Part shown: positions 25,224-33,435 of the stretch, piece by piece
Layout of the letters: each line of letters opens with the position of its first letter
How positions within the stretch are numbered: position 1 is the stretch's first letter
Source: Acidimicrobiia bacterium
GTDB taxonomy: Bacteria > Actinomycetota > Acidimicrobiia > Acidimicrobiales > Aldehydirespiratoraceae
Assembly: GCA_022819505.1 (NCBI GenBank)
Contig: JAJEHD010000018.1
Location: 310,001-374,000, forward strand
Reading direction: 5' to 3'
DNA length: 64,000 nt
Translations under genes and position numbers: made by a program
Notes under the pieces: generated by a model
The model's database searches: none
Told to the model about the DNA's origin: nothing
Seen by the model: the letters and a program-made list of their open reading frames with translations, nothing else

Positions 25224-26366
25224 TCACCACAGGCGCCGGCTGGCCAGTTCGGCCCCCTCGGAGAGGGCGGCCAGCTTGGCGTAGGCGATCTCGGGGTCGA
25301 TGCCTGCGTAGCCCGCGAAGGTCGAGAAGCCGCAGTCGGTGCCGGCCATCACCCGCTCCCGCCCCACGATCGCGGCGAAGCGCTCGATGCGCTGCGCGAT
25401 CAACTCGGGGTGCTCCACAAAGTGGGTGGTGGTGTCGATCACTCCGGGTACCAGCACGAGGTCGTCGTCGAGGTCTGCTTCCGCGAACACCGTCCATTCG
25501 TGAGCGTGACGGGGGTTGGCCGTCTCGAACAGCAGCGTCCGGGGCTTCGCCGCCAGCGCGATCGGCAGGACCTGCGCCATCGGGGCATCGTGAGTGTGGG
25601 GCCCCTCGTAGTTGCCCCAGCACACGTGCAGGCGGACGCGGGTGCCGTCGATGTTGCGAAGCGACCAGTTGAGCGCCTCCACCGCCATGCGAGCGGCCCG
25701 CTCGTAGGCCTCGTCGGGCTCGCCCTTGAACATCATGTGCCGGCCGAGTCCCAGATCCGGGGAGTCGAGTTGCAGCATCAGGCCCGCGGCGACGATGGCC
25801 TCGTATTCCGGGCGCATGGCCTCGGCCAGCGCGTAGAGGTAGGCCTCGTGGTCGCCGTAGTGGTCGTCGGGCTGGAACAGCGCGATCACTCCGGGCGAGG
25901 CCGCGTTCATGAAGCCGCCAACGGGCGAATGGCGCTCGAGGGCGGCCGTGAGGTTGGCGATGTCGCGCCGGCATGGCTCACTGTCGGTGGGGGCCACCGG
26001 CCCGACGCATCGGGGCCGCGTGTAGGTCGGCGTGCCGCCGGTGGCGGCTTGGCGCTGCAGGAAGGACGGGTACGCCTCAAGGTCGGCCGGAGCCCGTCTC
26101 GGACTGTCGCCCGCGAAGCCGCTTATCCGGTACTTGATGTAGGTCGCGTAGCTGAGCTTGCTCATCTCGCCGTCGCTGACCACGTCGACGCCCGCGGCCA
26201 CCTGCCGGCCGACGACCTCGTCCACGGCCGAGGCCACCGTCCGGTGGTGCTCCTCCATGTCGATGTCGGCGCCGTTCTCGATCCCGAATACGCCTTCGGT
26301 CACGGCCTCCGAGCGCGGCAGGCTGCCGACGTGAGTGGTGAGGATGCGTCCTGCTCCCCCCGTCAC
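25224..26366 (-). CDS. MetE-like (cobalamin-independent methionine synthase C-terminal type) enzyme
   Basis: This 380-residue protein corresponds to the catalytic barrel of MetE without the N-terminal half. Features are TTHVGSLPR at 10-18, DVVSDGE at 61-67 and a complete zinc site: His247 and Cys249 (HVCWGN), Glu281 (LLFETANPRH) and Cys345 (GTDCGF). The family includes methyltransferases and epoxyalkane:CoM transferases that activate a thiol with Zn. The ATG overlaps the stop of the ABC ATPase gene, so it is co-translated with the transporter. This makes methionine synthesis less likely than demethylation or dealkylation of an imported compound, which is inference. Confidence 0.8.
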   Translation of the reverse strand: MTGGAGRILTTHVGSLPRSEAVTEGVFGIENGADIDMEEHHRTVASAVDEVVGRQVAAGVDVVSDGEMSKLSYATYIKYRISGFAGDSPRRAPADLEAYPSFLQRQAATGGTPTYTRPRCVGPVAPTDSEPCRRDIANLTAALERHSPVGGFMNAASPGVIALFQPDDHYGDHEAYLYALAEAMRPEYEAIVAAGLMLQLDSPDLGLGRHMMFKGEPDEAYERAARMAVEALNWSLRNIDGTRVRLHVCWGNYEGPHTHDAPMAQVLPIALAAKPRTLLFETANPRHAHEWTVFAEADLDDDLVLVPGVIDTTTHFVEHPELIAQRIERFAAIVGRERVMAGTDCGFSTFAGYAGIDPEIAYAKLAALSEGAELASRRLW

Positions 26367-27559
26367 CGCTCCGCTCCGTGCACTCGGTCCCGGATGGCCA
26401 GGTGGGTCTGTCGGTCGAAGAAGTGCAGCTTCCGCCCGTCAACGTTCACGCGTATCTGGTCAGCCACCCGGGCCTGGGAGGAGGCCGAGAACCGGGCGGT
26501 GCAGCGTCCGGTGTCGCGCAAGTCGTCCAAGGCGTCCGGATCGCCGCTGTCGACGCTCTGTGCGTTGAGGTTGAAGTGGACCAGCGTCTCCGCGCCCAGC
26601 GCCTCCCGCACATCGACCGTCGCGTCGAGGCGCTGGTCGTCCGGGTGGTCGGGCGCGACCGAAGCGTCCTCGAGATGTTCGGGGCGGATGCCAACGACGA
26701 CGGGCCGGCCCTCATAGGACGCCAGCGCGGGGCGTTCGGCGACGACCTCGGCGGGAACGGCCAGGCGCTGATCGCCGAGCACCAGCGAGTAACCGCCGTC
26801 CGGCTCGTCGTTGCCGGTGAGCGATGCCTCGAAGAGGTTCATCGAGGGCGAGCCGATGAACGCGGCGACGAACACGTTGTCGGGGCTTCCGTAGATGCTC
26901 TCGGGCGTGTCGACCTGCTGAAGGACGCCGTCCTTGATGACGGCCACCCGGTCGCCCATCGTCATGGCCTCGACCTGGTCGTGAGTCACATAGAACGTGG
27001 TCACTCCCAGCTCACGCTGGATGCCGGCGATGTCGGCCCGCATCTGCACCCGGAGTTTGGCGTCCAGGTTCGACAGGGGCTCGTCCATCAGGAACAGGGC
27101 GGGGTGCCGCACTATGGCCCGTCCCATGGCCACCCGCTGCCGCTGGCCGCCGGAGAGGTGCGCCGGCTTCTTGTCGAGCTGCTCGGTCAACTCCAGGATC
27201 TCGGCGGCCTGGTGGACCTGGGCGGTGCGCTCGGCCTTGGGAACGCGCCGCAGCTTCAGCGGGAAGGCGATGTTCTCGGCCACGGTCATCTGGGGGTACA
27301 GGGCGTAGTTCTGGAACACCATGGCCATGTCGCGGTCCTTGGGAGCGACGTCGTTGAGGCGCCGGTCGCCGACGTAGAGGTCGCCGCTGGTGATGTCCTC
27401 GAGCCCTGCGATCATCCGCAGCGCGGTGGACTTGCCGCATCCGGAGGGCCCGACGAGCACCAGGAACTCGCCGTCGTCGAGGTGCAGGCTCAGGTCCGTG
27501 ATGGCACGGAAGCCGTTGGGGTAGTCCTTGACCAGGTTCTTCAGGGTGACGGTGGACAT
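26363..27559 (-). CDS. ABC transporter ATP-binding protein, UgpC/MsmK type
   Basis: This 398-residue ATPase has Walker A GPSGCGKST, Q-loop MVFQNYALYPQMTVAEN, signature LSGGQRQRVAMGRA and Walker B LFLMDEPLSNLD. A C-terminal regulatory TOBE/OB region from about 240 is typical of carbohydrate CUT1 transporters. It energises the two permeases encoded upstream in the same operon. The presence of the ATPase inside the operon suggests a dedicated, not shared, subunit. Its stop overlaps the MetE-like start by four bases. Confidence 0.93.
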   Translation of the reverse strand: MSTVTLKNLVKDYPNGFRAITDLSLHLDDGEFLVLVGPSGCGKSTALRMIAGLEDITSGDLYVGDRRLNDVAPKDRDMAMVFQNYALYPQMTVAENIAFPLKLRRVPKAERTAQVHQAAEILELTEQLDKKPAHLSGGQRQRVAMGRAIVRHPALFLMDEPLSNLDAKLRVQMRADIAGIQRELGVTTFYVTHDQVEAMTMGDRVAVIKDGVLQQVDTPESIYGSPDNVFVAAFIGSPSMNLFEASLTGNDEPDGGYSLVLGDQRLAVPAEVVAERPALASYEGRPVVVGIRPEHLEDASVAPDHPDDQRLDATVDVREALGAETLVHFNLNAQSVDSGDPDALDDLRDTGRCTARFSASSQARVADQIRVNVDGRKLHFFDRQTHLAIRDRVHGAER

Positions 27560-27573
27560 TCAGAACTCCTTGC

Positions 27574-28626
27574 TCAGAATTCCTTGATTCCTAGTTGGCG
27601 GCGCATGCGCTCCAACGGCTCCAGGCCCTGTAGCGACAGCCAGTGGAGCAGGTCGATGAACACCCAGTTGTCGGCGAGCTTGTCGCCGTCCCGGCGGTAC
27701 ACGTCAACTACCCGCATCTCTGTCGGACCGCTGGCCGGCAGGCCGAGGAAGCCGCCGCGGGGCCGGTGGGACACGTTGGCCCATCCGAACCATGCCGCGT
27801 AGCGCCCTTCGGCCAGCCGGGCCACATGGCCGTGGAACTCCTTGTCGGTGAGGCCGAAGCGGAACGGGAGCGAGTGCTGCTGCCGGTACCGCTCGATCGT
27901 GTAGGTCGAGCCGATGCCGTCCGGACCGATCCAGAGCATGTCCTCATGCCAGCAGCGGGCCAGGACGTCGTGGGGCAGCCGCTCCTCGCCCGACTCTCTG
28001 GCGATGCGGTTGGCCTCGCTGAGGTCCTCCGCCATCTGCCGGGCCACCGAGAGGGTGGCCCGGCCCTCGGCCGGGTCGTGCTCGCCATGGAGAAGACCGT
28101 CGCCGGTGCGGGGACCGACGTAGAAGCCGGGCTGGCCGGTGGGAGGCGGCAACGGGAAATGACCGGCCTGGCGCATCACGCTCAGCAGGTCCAGGAACAT
28201 GGCGGTCTCGGCAATCCGGCCGTCGGCGACCCGGCTGAACTCGGTGTAGCGCAGTTGCACCACCCGCCGGGTCGGAGGTATGTCCAGCCACGGCCCGTCG
28301 AACCGGCCGATCAGGCTGCCCATCGAGCACACCCAGGTCGTAGCCCCCTCGTCGACGTCGTTGTCACCGGCGAAGAACACGTCGCAGCGGCGCTGCAGCG
28401 GGGCCATGGCCCGCACCAGCGGCTGCCAGAAGGTCTCGGCCACATCGGGCCCGCCCCGCTGTTCGTAGAAGGGGTGCATGCCGCGCCAGAAGTAGTCGCC
28501 GGACACGTGGTTCCCCAACACGTTGGCGATGTCGACAGCCGTGGCGTCGTTCGCGGCGCAGACGGAATCGAGCCCGTCGTGATAGTCCAGCACCACCCGC
28601 TTCGCCTCCTGCAGGTGCGGTGGCAT
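27574..28626 (-). CDS. Tandem SnoaL-like (NTF2 fold) protein, paralogue 2
   Basis: This 350-residue protein has two NTF2-like halves. The first spans about 10-150 (HPFYEQRGGPDVAETFWQPLV and YTEFSRVADGRIAETAMFLD). The second spans about 185-340 (WHEDMLWIGPDGIGSTYTIERY and DNWVFIDLLHWL). The DGxxGSxY and ADGRIxE motifs mirror those of the paralogue at 24161-25210. It lies between the membrane permease and ATPase genes of the transporter with gaps of 3 and 14 bases, so it is surely co-expressed with them. Catalytic or binding function is unknown. Confidence 0.75.
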   Translation of the reverse strand: MPPHLQEAKRVVLDYHDGLDSVCAANDATAVDIANVLGNHVSGDYFWRGMHPFYEQRGGPDVAETFWQPLVRAMAPLQRRCDVFFAGDNDVDEGATTWVCSMGSLIGRFDGPWLDIPPTRRVVQLRYTEFSRVADGRIAETAMFLDLLSVMRQAGHFPLPPPTGQPGFYVGPRTGDGLLHGEHDPAEGRATLSVARQMAEDLSEANRIARESGEERLPHDVLARCWHEDMLWIGPDGIGSTYTIERYRQQHSLPFRFGLTDKEFHGHVARLAEGRYAAWFGWANVSHRPRGGFLGLPASGPTEMRVVDVYRRDGDKLADNWVFIDLLHWLSLQGLEPLERMRRQLGIKEF

Positions 28627-28629
28627 GCC

Positions 28630-29715
28630 TCAGCCCTTTACCGCGCCGGCGCCGAGGCCCCTGACAAGGTGCTTCTGGAACAGGATGATCACGATCACGA
28701 TCGGCAGGGTGATCGACACCGACGCGGCTGCGGCCTCGGTGATGGTGCGTGAGCTCTCGCCGCCGGTCAGCGACACGATCGCCACCGGCAGCGTCCATTC
28801 CGTGGGGGCCAGCACCCGGACGAACAGGTACTCGTTGTAGGCGAGCAGCATGGTGAACAGACCCGTCGCGATGATCGCCGGCCACATGATGGGGATGATC
28901 ACCTTGCGGAATGCCTGCAGCCGGGTGGCGCCGTCCATCATGGCGGCCTCCTCCATCTCCTTGGGCACCTCGATGAAGAAGCTGCGGAGCATCCAGATGG
29001 TGAACGGCTGGTTCACGGCCACCAGGGCGAGCACGATGGCCAGCCGTGTATCGAGGATCTGCAGGGTGTCGATTCCGGGGAAGTCGATCAGCGGGAAGTT
29101 CCAGGAGCCGACGCCGGTGCTGGTGAGCCAGTCGTCGATCTCCTTGGCGCCGAAGAAGTACGGAAGCACGAACGCCGTCCGCGGCAGCGCCCGGAAGCCC
29201 AGAGCGACGATCAGGATCACCGCGCCCGAGATGCCGGTGTAGCGGGCGAGGCCGTATCCGGCCAGCAGCCCGATCGACAGCGAGATGCACATCGTCAGGA
29301 TGGTGACGACAACGCTGTTCACCAGGAAGTCGTACTCGTCGTTGGCCTCCCAGATCCGGGGGAAGCGCCACAGGGCCACGCAGATCACCGCGGTGGCACC
29401 CAGGAACCAGGGCCAGCCATGGCGGGCCCGGCGCCCGATCAGGCCCAGCGCGGTGGCTACCGCCGCGACGACCAGTATGAAGGCCAGCACTCCCCACATG
29501 TTCAGGTCGTCGGAGTCCAGCCAGAAGTTGCGGTAGGCGTTGGCCGTGGTCTCGTAGCCCCACAGCACGGGGGTCTTCGAGGCCACGTCCCGGGTGAACT
29601 TGATCGAGGTCTGAGCGGTCCATATGAACGGCGTGACGCTCCACACGACCAGCAGGATCATGACCGCGTGGAGGGCGATGCGGGAGGGCCGGATGGAGGG
29701 CCGCGAGAGCTGCAC
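28630..29715 (-). CDS. CUT1 ABC transporter permease, MalG-like, enlarged
   Basis: This 361-residue permease has the EAA loop EEAAMMDGATRLQAFRKVI near 255-273, which docks the ATPase, and ends in a short charged tail like MalG. Most MalG-type proteins are about 270-300 residues. Here the loop after the first helix carries an extra hydrophobic pair at about 74-94 and 102-116, and the region 185-225 is also longer. It partners the permease at 29719. The gap to that gene is 3 bases, so translation is coupled. The substrate cannot be read from sequence, and CUT1 members mostly carry sugars or polyols. Confidence 0.88.
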   Translation of the reverse strand: MQLSRPSIRPSRIALHAVMILLVVWSVTPFIWTAQTSIKFTRDVASKTPVLWGYETTANAYRNFWLDSDDLNMWGVLAFILVVAAVATALGLIGRRARHGWPWFLGATAVICVALWRFPRIWEANDEYDFLVNSVVVTILTMCISLSIGLLAGYGLARYTGISGAVILIVALGFRALPRTAFVLPYFFGAKEIDDWLTSTGVGSWNFPLIDFPGIDTLQILDTRLAIVLALVAVNQPFTIWMLRSFFIEVPKEMEEAAMMDGATRLQAFRKVIIPIMWPAIIATGLFTMLLAYNEYLFVRVLAPTEWTLPVAIVSLTGGESSRTITEAAAASVSITLPIVIVIILFQKHLVRGLGAGAVKG

Positions 29716-29718
29716 GGG

Positions 29719-30585
29719 TTAGGTCCTCTCCGCGATCTGGTCGCGGTAACTGCGCCACAGGAACGGTATGAGCACCACGAATATGCCGATGACGGTGAGC
29801 ACCGCAATGGCGTTGCCCTTGCCCAGCCGGCCGATGTCGAATGCGGTGGCGATCCTGACGTTGTAGACGGCCAGCGTGTGCGCCTCGGTGAACCGGTTCC
29901 CCGTCCACACGAACACGCTGTCGTAGACGCGGTAGGCGTCCATGACCGAGATGAGCCCCACGAACACGACCAGCAGCCGGAGGTGCGGCAGCGTGACGTG
30001 CCAGAGGTTCCGCCAGAAGCCGGCCCCGTCGAGGGCCGCGGCCTCGACCCGCTCCTCCGGCAGCGTCTGCAGCCCGGCGAAGAAGGTGATCATGGCGAAG
30101 GGCATGACGTACCAGATGTACTGGACCACGATCAGCACCTTGACGTTGGAGGCACTTACCGCGAAGGCGTCGTCGGTGAACACCTCCCACAGCCAGGAGA
30201 TGAGGCCGCCCCGCTCGAACAGGTCCTCGTAGATGAGCGTCCCCACCACGGGGGTGACAATGAACGGGAGCAGCAGCGCCGCCATGTAGATGGCCCGCCC
30301 GCGCCCGACCCGGTCGAGCAGCAGCGCGACGGCCAGGCCGAACACCATCGACACCGGCACGGTCACCACGACGAACACGAGCGTGAACCGCAGCGCGGCC
30401 CAGAACTCCGGGTCCGACAGCACGTCGCGGTAGTTGTCCCAACCCACCCACTCGGGATTGTTGAGGTCGCGAAGCAGCAGTTTCTGGAAGCCCAGCCAGA
30501 CAGTTGTGATCAGCGGGAACACCATGAGGGCCAGCATCACGATCACGCTCGGGATCGTGAACCACCAGAACGTTCGTCGATTCAT
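29719..30585 (-). CDS. CUT1 ABC transporter permease, MalF-like
   Basis: This 288-residue protein has six hydrophobic segments and the EAA motif VEAAALDGAGFWRNLWHVTLP near 177-197. It is the first of the two permeases of the import system. The start MNRRTFWWFTIPSVIV puts a short basic end on the cytoplasmic side. It begins about 130 bases after the binding-protein gene, and the interval holds a 15-bp inverted repeat that may lower its expression relative to the binding protein. Confidence 0.9.
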   Translation of the reverse strand: MNRRTFWWFTIPSVIVMLALMVFPLITTVWLGFQKLLLRDLNNPEWVGWDNYRDVLSDPEFWAALRFTLVFVVVTVPVSMVFGLAVALLLDRVGRGRAIYMAALLLPFIVTPVVGTLIYEDLFERGGLISWLWEVFTDDAFAVSASNVKVLIVVQYIWYVMPFAMITFFAGLQTLPEERVEAAALDGAGFWRNLWHVTLPHLRLLVVFVGLISVMDAYRVYDSVFVWTGNRFTEAHTLAVYNVRIATAFDIGRLGKGNAIAVLTVIGIFVVLIPFLWRSYRDQIAERT

Positions 30586-30661
30586 CGTCGTGTCTTCCCG
30601 CTGCGGTCAGCTAGTGCGGTCTCACCTCGGGCGTATCCCGGAACCCTACGCCGTGAGGCGA

Positions 30662-30700
30662 CTGGGGTGGACGGCGCCGGCGGGCCGCCGTCCACCCCAG
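30662..30700. terminator. Strong 15-bp inverted repeat (attenuator or mRNA stabiliser)
   Basis: CTGGGGTGGACGGCG and its exact reverse complement CGCCGTCCACCCCAG flank a 9-base loop, directly after the binding-protein stop on the minus strand. No T-run follows. This position is typical for partial termination or 3'-end protection after an ABC binding-protein gene. Confidence 0.7.
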
Positions 30701-30713
30701 CCACTCGGGCGCT

Positions 30714-32204
30714 TTAGAGCAGTCCCTGCTCGGACGCCTCGGACAGGTAGGCCGCCTCTGCGGCCGCCAGAGCCTCCTCGATCGGCGTGCCGTCGAGGAT
30801 CGTCACGAGCGCCTCACCGAGCTTGGCCCGGGCCAGGCCGGCGGCCGGGTGGGTCAGGTCGGCGCCCCGACCCCTCACCAGGCTCGCCTCGGCCGCGGCC
30901 GCGTCGCGCGGGCCGTTGGGATGGGACACGCCGGTGCGGGTCACCAGGCCGAACTCGGCCGCGGCCTCCTGGCTCTCGAGGTCGGTGGCGGCCAGCATCA
31001 CCAGGAAGATCTTCTCGACCATGTCCTCGGGCGTGCCCACCGGGATCATCCAGCCGTCGATGTAGGCCGGCGCGGCGACGGTGTCGCCGCCGGTGCTCAG
31101 TGCGGGCGCGAACTGTATCTCGCCCACCACCGTCGACGCCTCGGGGTCGTCCATCGCTCCGGCCCGGGAGGCCCAGGTGTGGCCGAGGATGGCCTCGCCG
31201 GTCTGGAAGGCGGCCTGGACGTCGTCGGTGCTGTATGAGCCGGCCGCGTCGGGCGCGCACCGCTGCCACATGTCCCGCAGCAGCGTCGCGGCCTGGACGC
31301 CCTCCGGGCTGCTGAAGTTGGGCTGTCCGGTGACGGGATCGATCGGCGTGACGCCCAACGAGCCGAGCACGCTGTCGAACTCGATCTGCCAGGCCCAGCC
31401 GGCGGAGAGCATGTAGAGGAAGCCGATGTCGTAGCCGCCCGCGATGACCTGCTCGCATGCCGCGAAGGCCTCATCGAACGTCGTCGGCACCGACACGCCC
31501 AGCTCTGCGAGGGTGGGCTCGTTGTAGAACAGGTGCATGGTGTTGGAGATCATCGGGATCGAGTAGATGTTCCCGTCGATCGAAGCCATATCCCAGAAGG
31601 CCGAGTCGATCTGGTCGAGATTGAACTCGTCGCGGTACTTGTCGACCAGGTCGTTGAGCGGCAGCACGAAGCCCTGGTTGGCCAGCTCGCCGATGAACGC
31701 GTTCGAGCCCTGGTAGACCTCGAAGGTCGGAGCACCCGTGGAGGCGTCCAGCGTCATGGCATTGCGGGCCTCGACCGAGTCGAGGAACTGGTAGTTGAAC
31801 GAGTAGTTCCCTGCCTCGCAGTCGGCGATCTCCTCGGCGTACTGCGAAACGATCGGGAACTCCCATCCCATCAGGTCGATCTCGACTTCCGAATCCGGGT
31901 TGGGGATCGGGCACTCGTCGGAGATCAGCTCCATGGCCATCTCTTCTTCGGCCATGTCGGCGTCGTCGTCGGCCGCCTCTTCTTCGGCTATGTCGGCGTC
32001 GTCGTCGGCCATCTCTTCTTCGGCCATGTCGGCGTCGTCGTCGGCCATGTCGGCGCTGTCGTCGGCCGAACTGGGCGCAGACGTGTCGGCATCGGCCGAT
32101 GGGGCCGGCGCCTCGTCATCGTCGTCGCCGCATGCCGCGGCCACTAGGGACAGAGCACAGAAGGCGGCGAGGACTCGCCACCAACGGCGCGATGTTGCTT
32201 TCAT
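30714..32204 (-). CDS. ABC transporter substrate-binding lipoprotein (CUT1)
   Basis: This 496-residue protein has a lipoprotein signal (RRWWRVLAAFCALSLVAAAC) and a MalE-like fold. Between the lipid anchor and the domain is a very acidic linker of about 60 residues made of a 12-residue repeat (DDDADMAEEEMA). The binding domain begins near residue 95 with VEIDLMGWEFPIVSQ. The residues EVYQGSNAFIGELANQG and GWMIPVGTPEDM fit the family. The ATG at 32204 was chosen because GGAGGGAAGACA precedes it; an upstream in-frame ATG has no ribosome site. Ligand unknown. Confidence 0.88.
   Translation of the reverse strand: MKATSRRWWRVLAAFCALSLVAAACGDDDDEAPAPSADADTSAPSSADDSADMADDDADMAEEEMADDDADIAEEEAADDDADMAEEEMAMELISDECPIPNPDSEVEIDLMGWEFPIVSQYAEEIADCEAGNYSFNYQFLDSVEARNAMTLDASTGAPTFEVYQGSNAFIGELANQGFVLPLNDLVDKYRDEFNLDQIDSAFWDMASIDGNIYSIPMISNTMHLFYNEPTLAELGVSVPTTFDEAFAACEQVIAGGYDIGFLYMLSAGWAWQIEFDSVLGSLGVTPIDPVTGQPNFSSPEGVQAATLLRDMWQRCAPDAAGSYSTDDVQAAFQTGEAILGHTWASRAGAMDDPEASTVVGEIQFAPALSTGGDTVAAPAYIDGWMIPVGTPEDMVEKIFLVMLAATDLESQEAAAEFGLVTRTGVSHPNGPRDAAAAEASLVRGRGADLTHPAAGLARAKLGEALVTILDGTPIEEALAAAEAAYLSEASEQGLL
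31936..32043 (-). repeat. Three tandem 36-bp units in the binding-protein linker
   Basis: Units at 31936-31971, 31972-32007 and 32008-32043 are nearly identical, followed by a partial copy to about 32056. Each encodes 12 residues, DDDADMAEEEMA or a close variant. Recombination between units could change the linker length. Confidence 0.85.
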
Positions 32205-32244
32205 TGTCTTCCCTCCTATTGGGATTGTCATAGGGACACCTTCG

Positions 32245-32260
32245 GCGCCGCTCGGGGCGC
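32245..32260. terminator. Weak hairpin between cupin and binding-protein genes
   Basis: GCGCC, six bases, GGCGC form a 5-bp stem in the 79-base gap between the cupin stop and the binding-protein start. It could separate the lacI-cupin unit from the transporter unit. Confidence 0.3.
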
Positions 32261-32283
32261 GACAGATCGTGTAATGGGGAGGC

Positions 32284-33435
32284 TCATGGCACTGCTCCCG
32301 GTGCTCCCGACACCAGCTTTACGGGGGCCAGGTAGCCGGACGCGTCGTGGCTCCAGCCGTGCTCGGCAGCCGACCGCTCGAGAGCCTCGTCCCACCGGAC
32401 CCGCGGCCGCTCCTGGGAGTTGCACACGATGAGAGCGCATGCCTCGGACTCGCCGACGTTGAGGAAGTCGCGCCACACGCCGGGAGGCATCGACACAACC
32501 GAGCCCTCCTCAGGTCGGGCCGTGAGCCTGGACGAGCCGCGGTTGGCGGCAACCTCCCAGTTGCCCGCGGTCAGGATCACTGCCTGGTGCCGGGCCAGCC
32601 GGTGCAGGCCGAAGCTCGCCCCCGGGGCAGCCCGCATCCACTCGACGCTGAACCCGTGGGGGAAAGTGATCGGAGGCTCGTGACGGCGGTCCTCGGTGAG
32701 GCCATGGCCGATCACGGGCGCCAACTCCACGGCCCTTTGACGGCCGTTCCGGGCGACGCTCGACAGCAGCGCGCGCTGCGACCAGGACAGGTTCTCGAAC
32801 TTCACGGCGCGGGCGGCGAGTTCGTCGTCGCTGTAGCTGTCCAGCGACGCGAGCAGGGAAGGGTCGAGCGGCTCGATGCAGCCGTTGGCGCTGCCGCCGG
32901 CGGCCGCGTCCACAACCGTTCCATCGGCCCCGAGGAACAGTCCAGTCTCAGCCGCGGCCCGCAGCACCTCGGGGGCCCACACGATCCCCCCGGTCTCGTC
33001 GCCTCCCAGCACCGCGAAGAGCCAGCCGTCGTCGGAGCCGATGTTCTCGAACCCTCGGAACACCCAGGTCGGCACCGAGAACACCGTGCCGGGCGCGATT
33101 TCCAGGGTCTGCTCGCCGTGCTCACCGATTCTCATGCGCCAGCGACCTCGGGTGCAGATGAAGACCTCGGCGGTGAAGTGCATGTGCTGGTTGTTGATCA
33201 CGCCGTGGTCCATGGAGGCCGCGCCCAGGTGGAAGCCGTGCGCTTCCGTGAGGTTCACAACCTGCCCGGGGTTCTGGGAGACGCCGGGGCCGATCAGCGA
33301 GTAGCTCGCCTTTCCGGCTGAGCGGGGAAGCCGCACGTCCACGAATGCGGACCGGTCCGCCATGAAGTCGCCGGGTTCGATCACGCGGCGGGCGAACTCG
33401 GACGGCCCCATGATGGCGTCGTCTGGCGGGCTCAT
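32284..33435 (-). CDS. Bicupin (two cupin domains), gentisate-dioxygenase-like layout
   Basis: This 383-residue protein has two cupin halves. The first contains HMHFTAEVFICTRGRWRMRIG (about 83-103) with the sequence PGTVFSVPTWVFRGFEN; the second is about 265-345 (APGASFGLHRLARHQAVILTAGNWEV with PPGVWRDFLNVG). The first half has two His and a Glu in the order of a cupin metal site; the second is poorer in ligands. It may be a dioxygenase, an isomerase or a regulatory sensor. The ATG overlaps the lacI stop by one base (TGATG), so the two are translationally coupled. Confidence 0.7.
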   Translation of the reverse strand: MSPPDDAIMGPSEFARRVIEPGDFMADRSAFVDVRLPRSAGKASYSLIGPGVSQNPGQVVNLTEAHGFHLGAASMDHGVINNQHMHFTAEVFICTRGRWRMRIGEHGEQTLEIAPGTVFSVPTWVFRGFENIGSDDGWLFAVLGGDETGGIVWAPEVLRAAAETGLFLGADGTVVDAAAGGSANGCIEPLDPSLLASLDSYSDDELAARAVKFENLSWSQRALLSSVARNGRQRAVELAPVIGHGLTEDRRHEPPITFPHGFSVEWMRAAPGASFGLHRLARHQAVILTAGNWEVAANRGSSRLTARPEEGSVVSMPPGVWRDFLNVGESEACALIVCNSQERPRVRWDEALERSAAEHGWSHDASGYLAPVKLVSGAPGAVP

